In this document: positions 41,961 through 52,180 of the stretch, piece by piece
Layout of the letters: the number at the start of each line of letters is the position of its first letter
How positions within the stretch are numbered: position 1 is the first letter of the stretch
Source of the DNA: Axinella damicornis
Taxonomy: Eukaryota > Porifera > Demospongiae > Axinellida > Axinellidae
DNA length: 64,000 nt
Direction of reading: 5' to 3'
Assembly: GCA_963931865.1 (NCBI GenBank)
Contig: OZ007513.1
Coordinates: 8,932,155-8,996,154, forward strand
The notes under the pieces: generated by a model
What the model was told of the DNA's origin: nothing
What the model saw: only the letters and a program-made list of their open reading frames with translations
Database searches by the model: none
Program-made: the position numbers and the translations under genes

Positions 41961-42484
41961 GCTTATCTAAGTAGCTGATCACTGCCAAGTAAGCTTGTTG
42001 CTACTTGTTTGAAGCCAATCTCTGTGGCTATACAATTTGAAACGGTACCGATTTCATACTTGCAGCTCTGAAAAGGTCAGCCGATTTCCAAGTTATTTGA
42101 AGATAGAACTCCTGCTGCCTGTGGTCAAGAGAAAGCTCTGTGCTTGAGACCGCACTTGTGAACTTCATGGCTACTTGTGAACTAGTACCGCCCCTTCCTG
42201 CCTTTCCTCAATGGTGATGTAAGTGGAAGGTGTGACCTAAACTTATTACTACTCAACTCAATGGGCTGTAGTCTGGGGAAGTCCCTCCTCTTATGTACTC
42301 GTAAACTCTGAGAAGATGACCAGATGGCACATAAATGTGCCCTGGCATGCAAGGATCGAGTTAATATTGCCTGTGTCTCAGTATCTTGAACACTATGAGC
42401 ATGTAGGGAGTGGTAATGCGCTGCACATTTTGACAAGACAATTATGGAATTAGGCACCTAAATTGGCAGACATAGCACTCCTGC

Positions 42485-43230
42485 TCTATAGTATGTCAAA
42501 TTTCAGCCAAAAAGGTCAATGAACCAAAATTGGTATTGGGAATAGACTTGGAGGAGAATGTCGCACTAGGTATGGATATGTGAATGAGATATGAAGCTGG
42601 GAATGTTTGGTTAGTATAAAATAAACATTCAAATGGTGTCCTTAAAATGATTTTTACATTTTTGTCAAAAATCGGAGTCGGCCAAAGGCTATAGTCCATG
42701 CTTTTTCGTGATTTTTGGTCAAAATTCAACCAACAGCAAAATGGACATCATTGGAATGCTCCACTCATGCTGATCACAATGGTGCCAATCCCAGCTTCAT
42801 ATCTCATTCCTAGCCCAAGATACCAAGCATATCAGTCTGCTATAACTGCATGCACAGCCTGGTACCCAGGCCTACTGCACCAGTTTTTGATCACTTACAG
42901 TATTCCATAAAAAAACTGGAGGTGTAGAAGGTCTGGGAATAAGGCTATGTATGCAGGCCTGGGAACAAGGCTATGTATGCAGGACACCCTCCACAACAAG
43001 TGGCAGCTAGTGTACATGTGCCAAACAAGACAAGACTTTGGATCACTGTGTATCCTTGGTGTGCTGTCGCTCAACAGGAGTGCCGTTTCTGCCAATTTTG
43101 GTTCATTGGTCCATTTTTGGCAGAAATGGCATATCAGACACCCTACAGAACAGGAGTGCTGTTTCTGCCAAGTATGGCTTAATTGACATGTCAAAATGCA
43201 CCATATTTGGTAGAAAATGGTGTGCCAGTT
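42485..43230. repeat. Degenerate inverted and direct repeats
   Basis: 'gagatatgaagctgggaat' (about 42587) is repeated inverted at about 42792. A TAGCCT-family terminus occurs twice near 42945. 'caggagtgctgtttctgcca' recurs at about 43075 and 43150. Probably layered old MITEs; no gene. Confidence 0.45.
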
Positions 43231-43258
43231 TTGGCATGTGAATGTACCTGCGTACCTC

Positions 43259-43765
43259 TCATTTGGTGAGATCTTGCACCACAGACAGGCCAGACAGGCG
43301 TACATTCAACGTGCCTCGTGCATTGTCATGACCAGCAAGAGGAGGAACTGGGTATGGGAGAGATTGTATCATACAACCTGCAAGGGGTAACATAGCTGTG
43401 CTATGTATACCTTGTAATCCCCTCCAAGTAGAATGCGCAGCTTCCGCCAGCCTCCACAATGATGTAGGGTCGGCAATCACACTGTTCATATCCTCCAGCA
43501 CTACAGTCAGTAATTCCAGATGGAAAATACTTTCTGGACCTCTGACGGCTGCAAAGGTGAGATTGCCTGCACAACATGCAACAAAGACAAAGCAAAGATC
43601 TTTCTCCAGTCCAATTCTTGAGACAGTTGGTACAACTTACCTGCTCCAGACAACACATTGGAGGCAGTGCCAGGTAGGGAAAAGGAGAGTAGGAGGAAAC
43701 TAGAGGAGCCGGAGAAACGTGCCCCATCCCGACTGAACTTCACACAGATCTTGGAGTCCACAATC
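43259..43765 (-). CDS. 3' exons of an unrecognised minus-strand gene
   Basis: Three exons join with matching phase-1 borders: 43765..43641 (DSKICVKFSRDGARFSGSSS...), 43548..43411 (AVRGPESIFHLELLTVVLED, SLWRLAEAAHSTWRGLQ) and 43377..43259 (SLPYPVPPLAGHDNARGTLN, stop). Splice sites are canonical and the composition is protein-like; overlapping plus-strand frames are shadows. I do not recognise the family. Upstream exons should lie beyond the 43787-43945 tandem repeat but could not be identified. Confidence 0.5.
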
Positions 43766-43786
43766 CTGGCAGGTACACAGGGTATC

Positions 43787-43945
43787 TGGCAGGATCACTG
43801 TGGTATCTGGCAGGATCACTGTGGTATCTGGCAGGATCACTGTGTACCTGCAGGGTATCTGGCAGGATCACTGTGTACCTGCAGGGTATCTGGCAGGATC
43901 ACTGTGTACCTGCAGGGTATCTGGCAGGATCACTGTGTACCTTAT
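43787..43945. repeat. Tandem repeat of 21/31-bp units
   Basis: 'ggtatctggcaggatcactgt' is repeated seven times; the later units carry an added 'gtacctgca' giving a 31-bp period. It sits at the intron acceptor just upstream of minus-strand exon 43765. Confidence 0.9.
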
Positions 43946-43989
43946 AACAAAGTTGAGTGGTAAATTCAATCCAAGTGCTTTAATAAAAA

Positions 43990-44220
43990 TTGCAGGATGA
44001 ATGTCAAAAGTTAAAGTGATTGTATTTTCAACCTTTGATTTTTTCATAATTGTTTATTGAGTACATGGGGGAAAAATTGCAGAAAAATGGAAAATTGATA
44101 TTGAATTTGGTTCAGTTTTTTTCATTTTCCTTTCTGTGAAGATAAAATATTGAATTCAGTGATATATTTCATCATTCAATAGGAACGATTTTCAACTGGA
44201 CCAAATGTACACTCACCAGA
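43990..44220. repeat. Repeat shared with 47600-47790
   Basis: 'ttcattttcctttctgtgaa' + 'gataaaatattgaattcagt' and 'aactggaccaaatgtacact' occur in both places in the same order. AT-rich and non-coding. It lies just upstream of the exon at 44390 and just downstream of the RING gene, so it may mark a local gene duplication. Confidence 0.65.
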
Positions 44221-44389
44221 CACCCTCAGTACGAGCCTTGCATGACCATGATTATCGTACAGAGCCATGCAAACAAACGTTCTAAATAGCCCTAAACAGC
44301 TAGTTCGATGCATGCTATAGTGTCCAAGGTGACCTCGGCACCGTCAGTGCTCATGCATTTCAATGAGTAGGGACAAGCTTTTTCAGACA

Positions 44390-44746
44390 CCCTCCAAGTC
44401 TACACTGATAATGAGACTGCTCATGTTGTGTCTCAAATGTAAAGGTAGGGTTGAGCCACTGACAGTCCCCCTTGGTAGATGCTCCAAGGGGGACTGTGCG
44501 ATGATGCAGAGATACGACCTTTGTAGTGAACAGCTTTCTGCACGGCTTCTGGTGCTACACCACACATCTACTTCCGACAACAAATTCTACAAGTCTCTCC
44601 AAGCTTTTGGGAGTGTCGTGCAGCGACTTGCTGGAGTAGAGTATGGAGAAGTCACTGTCGATGATCTCCTCAACACTCCCACATTCAATACCATCTCTTA
44701 CAATGACAAGAACATTGTAACCGGATTCACAAAGGAGTTAAACTGA
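44390..44746 (+). CDS. Terminal exon of a protein with a zinc-ribbon/OB-fold-like C-terminus
   Basis: The open frame ends at TGA 44744-44746. It contains LKCKGRVEPL, LGRCSKGDCAMMQRYDLCSE and SARLLVLHHTSTSDNKFYKS: a four-Cys arrangement followed by a beta-rich stretch, reminiscent of RPA1-type zinc-ribbon OB folds. That likeness is from motif impression only. The start is set at a likely acceptor (tttttcag). No upstream exon was identified, so this may be an orphaned fragment. Confidence 0.35.
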   Translation, partial: PSKSTLIMRLLMLCLKCKGRVEPLTVPLGRCSKGDCAMMQRYDLCSEQLSARLLVLHHTSTSDNKFYKSLQAFGSVVQRLAGVEYGEVTVDDLLNTPTFNTISYNDKNIVTGFTKELN

Positions 44747-45690
44747 ACTGTCACATCATCATCACTTACTCGTATGTTATCATCCTTACTTGACCCATTC
44801 TAGCTCTAGCATCAAACTCAAGGCGGAATGTGAAGTTCTGGCCCGCGAGAATACATCAGTTATGTACTAGTGTACTCCTTGTTTGTACACTTGAATGAAT
44901 AATTTATGTACTAGTGTACTGCTTGTTTGTACACTTGAATGAAATAGATCTTTCAATCTGGCCAAAACATGCATGCATTGACAGTTACTATAGCTTGTAA
45001 ACATGTACCTAAGACGTCTGTGTAGATTTCATTCTGTCCTTGTTCTCTCTTTACGATGGAACTCGGGAGAGCACTTTGCTACAACGGAGATGTAACGTAT
45101 ATAATGCACGTAGCCTCGTTCCCAGGCCATTTAAATTTTGGAGGCTAAGAATGCACGCGTACATGTATTGGCCCAGGCCACACCCCCTCCCGAAGAGTTG
45201 CGCCATGTGCCATGCGCTAATTAGCCTCGTTCCCAGGCTCCCTCAACCTGGGAACGGGTAGTTCTCCCAACAGGAAGTTGTTTCAAGTGGTTTCAGAATT
45301 CAGATGGGTTAGACTAATCCAGCTCTGCTAATTGTCGACACTTTAATGAGTTGCTAGAAGACCTACATACACATCCACCGGATGAGTGTGTCTGATTTGA
45401 CATAATTTTGGTAAGCGTTCAGTAGAGTTACATCATGAACATAATGAGATTGGTCATTTCAACCTAGTGCAATTTCTACCAATACAATTTGCACATTCCG
45501 AAACATCTTTTTCACTGTACTAATTGGTGACTAATATTCTTGCAGACTGATGTTTTTTGATTCAAGTTATTTTTGTAACAACATCAAATCTCTAGTAACT
45601 TGATGATACAAATATTGTAATAGCTGAAGAATATCTGACCAACATAACTATGCTTCTGTTTACAGCTTTGGGATAGTTTTCATATTGAGA
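44747..45690. other. Intergenic, with TAGCCTCGTTCCC repeat ends
   Basis: Two copies of 'tagcctcgttcccaggc' at about 45113 and 45222 (the second forming a short hairpin with 'cctgggaacgg'), and a direct repeat 'tatgtactagtgtact' at 44863/44904. No gene seen. Confidence 0.5.
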
Positions 45691-47495
45691 ATGGACCATT
45701 CATCCTTTCAAGACCTGTTCTTGGAGAAGAGAGAGATCATCGGTCGATCTACGGTGGATGATTTCCTCACCATCCATCTGAGAAAGAGGGTAAAAAGTAG
45801 CTAAATTGTTCGTGACTCTGGGCATAAGAACAACAAACACACGTCCATATACAATACAGAATATCCAGTGGGGTCATGTGTACGGGGAAGTGGGACAGTG
45901 GTCCTCTTCCCGCAGGAGACACTTTGATCCATCCATGAAATTATCACATGCACATACGTAACTATGGCCTATGGAAATCTAAGCCGGGTACTACTGTCAC
46001 ATCAATTGAGTGCCTGTTGACACACCGTACAGTCTTTCATCAGTACGCATGCGCCAAGATCAATCACTATAATTGTGGTGTCACTAACCAAGAAAGGTAC
46101 CGGATCAAGCAAGTGAAATCCTCATGTGGATTACAAAGTTGTCACCCAAGTTGTTGTTAAGCTTGATGAAACCAAATGTATGCTAAAAGCTGTGGCTGAA
46201 ATGGTGAAGGAGCAGCTGTCGTTCGATGTCCTTCTTTTGGATAGCAAATGCTTTCCGCTCCTTGACAATGATAGCTGTAGCTAGCTTGTTGGTTTAACCA
46301 AACCATCTGTAGTGTACCAGTCTTGCAACCAACCGCCGAGAGAATTTTAAAAAGGCACCTTGTTATATCTTGACCCCTCAACTGTGTGGTTAAGGGAGGA
46401 GGCCGGTATGAGAGCGTTCTTCCCAGATATAAACAACAGGAACTTTCAGTTCGGTGATGATGTGGGCATCACTGCTATCAACCTCATTGTGGAGGGTTCT
46501 CCCGCACACGGCCAAAGCCCAGTATCATCAATTACAACATCCATATCAGACGCAGGTCCAAGTTCATCAGGTTCGGCACCTCTTCCCAGGCCGTTCTTTT
46601 CCAGCTGCAGACGCATGCAGTCTGTGAATGTGAAAGTCGTGCAGGCAAGGATGAAGAAGTCCCAAACTGGTATAGTGGAGTTTACACCTCTGTTTGTTAA
46701 TGTGACTGAGTCGACAGTGAATGTTGGGCACATTACAAACGTCATGCAGGAAAAGTGGGGCTATGACCACGTAGTGGTTACTTCTGACGGTCTCAAGGTT
46801 GAAGAGAGTGCAGGCACACGAGGTACGTTCATGTTACTGCTATTGACGAGTTTATCTATAATGTCACTTCTATCTGTGCGAATCACTTGGCTCTCATGCA
46901 CATGTAAGTTACTTCCACTTGCTCTTCCACCTTTCTGCACATGCAGGGCTGAAATTTTGGAAAGTAGGCAGCAGGAAGATGTATGCCATTAGGAGTTCTG
47001 CCCCAAGTGAAGACCACAAGCACCAACGGAAAATTTTCACCATATCTGATTCCTCTGATAGCGATGGTGACTTCCTTGGCAAACTCCAAACGCCGAGAGT
47101 CGTCTACCACACACTCTGATGGCCAGCTTGAAAGTCTCAAAACTGAGGTGAAGGAAATGTGGCAGGACATTCGGGCTCTGTTCGAGATCAACAAGTGGAT
47201 GAAAGTTCCCGTTGAGCTTCGACGCATACCGCTGGACACATTCAGATGCCACATCTGCCAGGCTTCACCAATAGCCCCACCGATAATTTTCGCGTGGTGT
47301 TATAAGAGCATCATAGGATGCGAGCCTTGTGTGGAGGCCTGGTATGGTGGGCACAGGGGACAGATGTGCAACTGTCCCAAATGTAGGTCCGAGAGGGACT
47401 ATGCCGACACTTGCAGGCTGTTGGGGATGGATGATTTCCTCGAGGCTATCAAGCCATCTACCATGGAGCTCCAACCAGGCAGTAACGAGCAGTAA
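45691..47495 (+). CDS. Gene with 'FWKVGSRK' domain and C-terminal RING-type zinc finger
   Basis: A likely first exon (45691-45789, MDHSSFQDLFLEKREIIGRS) is followed by weak frames to about 46350. The main exons are about 46360-46822 (Ser/Pro linker, then VEFTPLFVNVTES...SDGLKVEESAGTRG) and 46947-47495. The latter completes the domain with LKFWKVGSRKMYAI, then after an acidic Ser/Asp tract shifts frame near 47090 and continues as a coiled region (LKTEVKEMWQDIRALFEINK) and a RING-like finger: CHIC, AWC, GCEPC, CNCPKC. RING fingers usually give ubiquitin-ligase activity. The frame change has no good intron (about 35 bp at most), so it is a disabling indel, a sequencing error or an unusual intron. 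A related domain occurs at 52181-52555. Middle exons are unresolved. Confidence 0.5.
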
Positions 47496-48505
47496 CACGT
47501 CATTCCTGCAACTGAGTCTCATCCTTGAACTTGAACTATTTACGAATTATGCTTAAACTTGCTGTCTGCAGTCACGTCATTTGCTATGCTTAAAAGGTGA
47601 AACTGATTGCATTTGATATTTCAAAACTGTTTATTGGGTTAATGAGGCGGAAATTGCAATGAAAATTGAAAATTGATATTGAATCCGGGTCAGTTTTTTC
47701 ATTTTCCTTTCTGTGAAGATAAAATATTGAATTCAGTGATACTTTTCATCATTGATTTTTAACTGGACCAAATGTACACTCATCATTATCATCAATTTTT
47801 CATTTCTCTGAAGAATTGATTTGCCTGCCAGCATATTCAATTTTCATTTCTTTGAAGAATTGATAGGCTTGTCAGCATATTCATTTTTCAATTTTTCATT
47901 TTCAGTTGCTAAGTAGAAGTATAGAATGTAATTGGATGTTTTAATTAGAGTTCCACCCCAATTCAGTCACATGACCAATGATTCTGATTACTGCACGCTA
48001 AACTCACAGAGGAAGTCACTCCTCTCCGGTGCGTGCACTTTTCGTCCACCGCCAAGAGCCGATTTCAGCATAATGAATATTCGTACGAAACTTACGGGTT
48101 TTGGACAGGAAGTGACGAAATTTCAGAATTTTGCGGGCATGGATCGTTCTTCGAAGCAAAATAAATTAAAAATTGAATGCTGCAGTCAACAATTGATTCT
48201 TTGTTCAACAGACTTCAGCATTTCGACTGGGACTTCCAGATTTCAACCGAGATGGTGTGTACATTTTTTTTCATGCTAGTTGCGGACCCCTCGGTTCATA
48301 GGCCTATCAGTCAATTTACCTGGCACTGACATTTACGTTCATGTCAGAACTGTCATGGTAAAAATGGACCCGAAATTGGTTCCCCCCAAACCAAAAAAGT
48401 TTCAGGCAACCCGGGAAAATGCATCCCAACTCATCTCACCTTGCCAACGCTCGAGGACACCACTCTATCTAGCTCAGTGTTAGATAAGTGGGATGATGCA
48501 TGTAT
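47496..48505. other. AT-rich repeat and possible small exons upstream of the hAT element
   Basis: Carries the repeat shared with 43990-44220 (about 47600-47790) and an internal 'tttcatttctttgaagaatt' duplication. A frame from ATG 48139 (MDRSSKQNKLKIECCSQQ) to a candidate donor near 48254, and one ending LSSSVLDKWDDACI right at the hAT insertion, could be exons of the gene at 52181-54454. Support is weak. Confidence 0.3.
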
Positions 48506-48885
48506 CAGGGGCGGATCCAGGGGGGGGGGCATTGGGGGCCCATGCCCCCCCCTTAAGGGCCTTTTTCTTTTTTTTTTTTACCGCTGGCGCATGCGCACGT
48601 TATGTAGCTACTTACGGGCTTGAGAAAATGGCGTTCTTGAACTAGTAACTGATCGTTGTCGCTTTAAACTGTCGTTAAAGTGCCCTTAGCTCATGCCTTG
48701 TTTGCAGTTTGTTTAAATTTCTGTTCCTGTTTCTGTTCTGCCTGGTATGTCAGTTACCCCTCTGTTGTCGTCGGTCGTCGCCGCGTCGCTTGTTGTTTGT
48801 GCTACGTGCTGCTGTTCGACCATCATGAAACGTTCCAGGTCTAGTGACGGAGCTGACAAGAGACAGTGCAGAGGTGGGGGCACGG

Positions 48886-49357
48886 TAGGCTTGCGGAAAT
48901 TATTCCGGGAATAATAAAAGAATAATAGGTAGCACAAAGAATGAAGAATATTTCCGGAATAATCGGTGAGTTTACCGGGGGAAAAACGGATTATCACGTG
49001 GCGGAAATGGCTGCTAGCGACTGTTCGTCGGAGAAAGGAGAGTGTAGCCAATCTACTAGCTCTCTACTAGGTAGGCTCAAGTTCCCAGAGCCCTCTGAGT
49101 TAGCTAGGAAGCGTGAAGTAAAAGCTAACCCTCCGGTTCGGGTGAAGAGAAGCCAGCGACGGTCTTTACTAAGGCTATCTCGATCGCCGATGCAAGGTGT
49201 GAAGGAGAGTTCGGTCTCACGGTTTGGTTTTTCATTGAGAATAATAGGTGGCTGTCTTGGGAATAATTTTTTTTCTAGGAAGAATAATAGGTAAAATTTC
49301 TAGGAATAAAAGAATAGAATAATGGGCAAAATTTGGGGAATAATTTCCGCAAGCCTA
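48886..49357. mobile_element. Nested hAT-type MITE with perfect 8-bp target duplication
   Basis: Inverted ends TAGGCTTGCGGAAATTATTC and its complement enclose 472 bp, flanked on both sides by GGGCACGG (48878-48885, 49358-49365). Eight-base duplication points to hAT mobilisation. Inside is a 117-codon plus frame (48941-49294) containing LKFPEPSELARKREVKANPP, a segment that looks like captured protein-coding sequence. It is inserted in the 5' part of the larger hAT element. Confidence 0.85.
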
Positions 49358-49447
49358 GGGCACGGATATACGACAGTACTTCATTGGCAACAGGTTGGCA
49401 GGCATGATCTTACTATTAAAGATGTGTAGAATGCGTATAGCTAGCTG

Positions 49448-51166
49448 TTGCGAGATACTGCAAGCGATCTTCGCTGGGTTTGTTTGGGTCTGGGAACGAG
49501 ACTAAGCTATTGCATCTTCCGTTTTTCCTGCAGTGGGATCTGTACCAACAATGTTTATGATGCTCGAAGCTTCAGTGATGAGGGACTGAGTTACAGTGAG
49601 AGTGATCTGGAGCATGGAGATAGTGACACTGAGACTGGGGGAGATCTGGAGCATGGAGATAGTGACACTGAGACTCGGGGAGATCTGGAGCATGGAGATA
49701 GTGACACCTTGACTCGGGGAGATCTGGAGCATGGAGATAGTGACACTGAGATTCAGGGAGATCTGGAACATGGAGATAGTGACGGTGAGAGTGATCTTGA
49801 GCCTGGAGATGGAGAAAACAGTGAATCCACTAAGCTTTGTGACTGTTCAGAGCCACAGTCCAGTACAGCTCACCTAGAGCTCTCCGTTCACACTGAGAGT
49901 GAATCAGAAGTGCAACACCAATCTATCAGCTCAGGGGATTTCGGAAAGGTAGTGCAATTGCAAGCCCATCGAAATCTCACAGATCACGAGAAAGTTACTT
50001 TGCTGAAGCGGCACTTTGTTCCAACGCGTAGCTTCAAATTTCCTTCTCGTCTCTTCAGTGGCCATACTCGGCACTTTCAACGGAATTGGTTAGACCAATA
50101 CAATGGGTTGGTTTACTCTGAGTCAGAGGATGGGGGATACTGTAAGTTTTGTGTGCTCTTTGGTAAGTGTGGGCCTACAATGAAGGAGTTTGGAGTCCTT
50201 GTCACCAGGCCACTAACGGACTTCAAAAGGGCCACTGAGAAACTTCATGACCACTTCCATTGTAAGAAATTCCACAAGGCTGCTTTGGAAGCAGCAACTG
50301 CTTTTACCACAACAATGGAGAATCCGGAGATAGCGATTGATCGTCGTCTGAGTTCACAACGAAGCAAGCATGCTGCTGTGAATCGCCTCAAGCTTCTATC
50401 TATTGCAGAAACTGTCATCTTTTGTGGAAAACAAGGACTTGCCTTCAGAGGCCACCGCGATGACATGCCTGCAGTGAGGGAGAATCCAGCAGCAAACCAC
50501 GGAAACTTCCTTGCTCTCCTACAGTTTCGTGTTCAGGCTGGTGATCAGGTGCTTAAGGAACACCTAAGAACAGCTGCAGGTAATGCCCTCTACACTAGCA
50601 AAACGATTCAAAATGAAATGATCGTAGTCTGCGGTGACATCATTCGGAACAAGCTCCTTGAAAAGATCCGAAAGGCAGGGTTCTTCTCTGTTATTGCCGA
50701 TGAGGCAACCGACACTGCAAATGACGAGCAATTGTCCATCAGCATTCGGTTTGTGGACTGTAACTCTCCATGTGAGAAGTTCCTGACTTTTCATGAGTGT
50801 CAGTCTGGAGTTAGTGGTGAAGCAATTGCTGATGACGTCCTTACCAAGCTGGTTGAGTGGCAGCTGCAGCCTCAGCTTCTCCGTGGCCAAGCGTACGATG
50901 GTGCTGGAGCAATGGCAGGTAAAACCAAAGGGGTTGCTGCTCGTATCAAGTCAAAGCACCCAAAAGCAGTATACACACATTGTGCATCTCACAGACTGAA
51001 TCTTTGTATTATGAAGTGCTGCACAATTCGAGAAGTGAGCAATATGATGCAAACTGCAGATAAGATATCTCGTTTCTTCAGCAACTCACCCAAAAGACAG
51101 CTTGCATTGGAGGGATGGATTGACAGCGTGCTTCCTGAAGAAAAGCGGAAGAACCACGTAGACTGA
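49448..51166 (+). CDS. hAT transposase (TTF zinc finger and DUF4371-type), C-terminus missing
   Basis: The frame is open for 572 codons; the true start is probably later than the first ATG. About residues 55-120 hold five tandem acidic repeats (DLEHGDSDTETRG, 42 bp each). A TTF-type zinc finger follows (GYCKFCVLFG, LHDHFHCKKFH, about residues 230-285), then the RNase-H-like catalytic core with FFSVIADEATDTANDEQLSI, GQAYDGAGAMAG and THCASHRLNL. Related proteins continue into a C-terminal hATC dimerisation domain. Here the frame stops at NHVD 400 bp before the right TIR, so roughly the last quarter is absent and the copy is probably inactive. The minus-strand frame of SLSVTISMLQI repeats is a shadow. 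Confidence 0.75.
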   Translation: MRDTASDLRWVCLGLGTRLSYCIFRFSCSGICTNNVYDARSFSDEGLSYSESDLEHGDSDTETGGDLEHGDSDTETRGDLEHGDSDTLTRGDLEHGDSDTEIQGDLEHGDSDGESDLEPGDGENSESTKLCDCSEPQSSTAHLELSVHTESESEVQHQSISSGDFGKVVQLQAHRNLTDHEKVTLLKRHFVPTRSFKFPSRLFSGHTRHFQRNWLDQYNGLVYSESEDGGYCKFCVLFGKCGPTMKEFGVLVTRPLTDFKRATEKLHDHFHCKKFHKAALEAATAFTTTMENPEIAIDRRLSSQRSKHAAVNRLKLLSIAETVIFCGKQGLAFRGHRDDMPAVRENPAANHGNFLALLQFRVQAGDQVLKEHLRTAAGNALYTSKTIQNEMIVVCGDIIRNKLLEKIRKAGFFSVIADEATDTANDEQLSISIRFVDCNSPCEKFLTFHECQSGVSGEAIADDVLTKLVEWQLQPQLLRGQAYDGAGAMAGKTKGVAARIKSKHPKAVYTHCASHRLNLCIMKCCTIREVSNMMQTADKISRFFSNSPKRQLALEGWIDSVLPEEKRKNHVD

Positions 51167-51570
51167 TGCTGGCAAACCCATTCACTGAGTGATATTCATG
51201 TGCATGCATTTGTTGTTACCATGACATTGACATTGTACTTTACGTCAGCATCTTTATTTCATGTTATGTATAGCTATGTTGTATCAATAATTTTCCTGGG
51301 GCCGCGTGACCACTGACCGAATGACACTCCAAATAGAGCGAAAGGCGCGCCCGTGAATAGTAGGTAGCTCGACGTCTCTTTGCACTGCAAATTCCAGATG
51401 TACGAGGATCGATGCTAAAGTGCCACGAAAGCCCATCCTGATAACTGAGTGGCGAAAAAATTTTCTCCGCGCTTTGCGCGGACTGATCGGCGCTACGCGC
51501 CTCTACACACTGCCTTCGGCAGCGTTATTGGCCCCCCCCTTTCACAAATCCTGTATCCGCCCCTGTGTAT

Positions 51571-52180
51571 CTCGTGCTTCTCACAAAATCGGCGCAGACT
51601 GCGAGTACTGAGGCCCTTCACACCAGGATTAAATCTCATCAACTCGTCACTCACTTGCTCATGAGTCCTTCGCTCATGAACTATTCAAGACAGTGGACTC
51701 CCATGTCCTCCACGACAGAATCAACGTCGGCTTCATCAAGGTCACATAACGTTTCCCAACACTCTTCGCCGTCCACAGTAGCATCTGTAAACGATTGAAC
51801 TACGCGCGCCATTGTTAACGCTTGACATGTGCCCGCCCGTAGTAAAACTCTGTATATTAGTCCGCACACCCGCAAATAGCATCTTCCGCAATTTCGACGT
51901 CACAGGATGTACGTTTCCAATCCATACGTGAGTATTCTATTATCTATGGTGAGACCAGTCCTCACTCTGTTGGTCACGCATTCCAGGTACGTTAGAGATA
52001 TTGGGCACTGTAAAATTGGCCGAACCATACTACTGTTAAACCAAGATCTCTGTCTGCTAATCCACTGCAGCTTGATCCCCACACCGTCTGGCTTAAAGAG
52101 GAATTAGGAAGGCGTTGTTACTTTCCTGACACTTCAGGGAAATTCCATTTCAGCTCAGATATTGGACGCTGTGTATTCAG
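51571..52180. other. Stretch with a small minus-strand frame only
   Basis: A 44-codon minus frame (51813..51681, MARVVQSFTDATVDGEECWE) has protein-like composition and could be a first exon, but it lacks a donor. Otherwise nothing recognised. Confidence 0.25.

Larger units (their letters stand above)
48506..51565 (+). mobile_element. hAT-family DNA transposon, nearly complete
   Basis: Terminal inverted repeats CAGGGGCGGATCCAGG (48506) and the complement of CAGGGGCGGATACAGG (ending 51565) bound a 3060-bp element. TGTAT lies directly outside both ends (48501-48505, 51566-51570), a 5-bp target duplication. It carries a transposase ORF (49448-51166) and a nested MITE (48886-49357). The right end has several small palindromes (cgcgctttgcgcg, tgccttcggca), typical subterminal sites. 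Confidence 0.85.

Noticed and set aside
43398..43703. Plus-strand frames over 43398-43770
   Set aside because: The minus strand joins three exons with consistent phase and splice sites here, so these are shadows.
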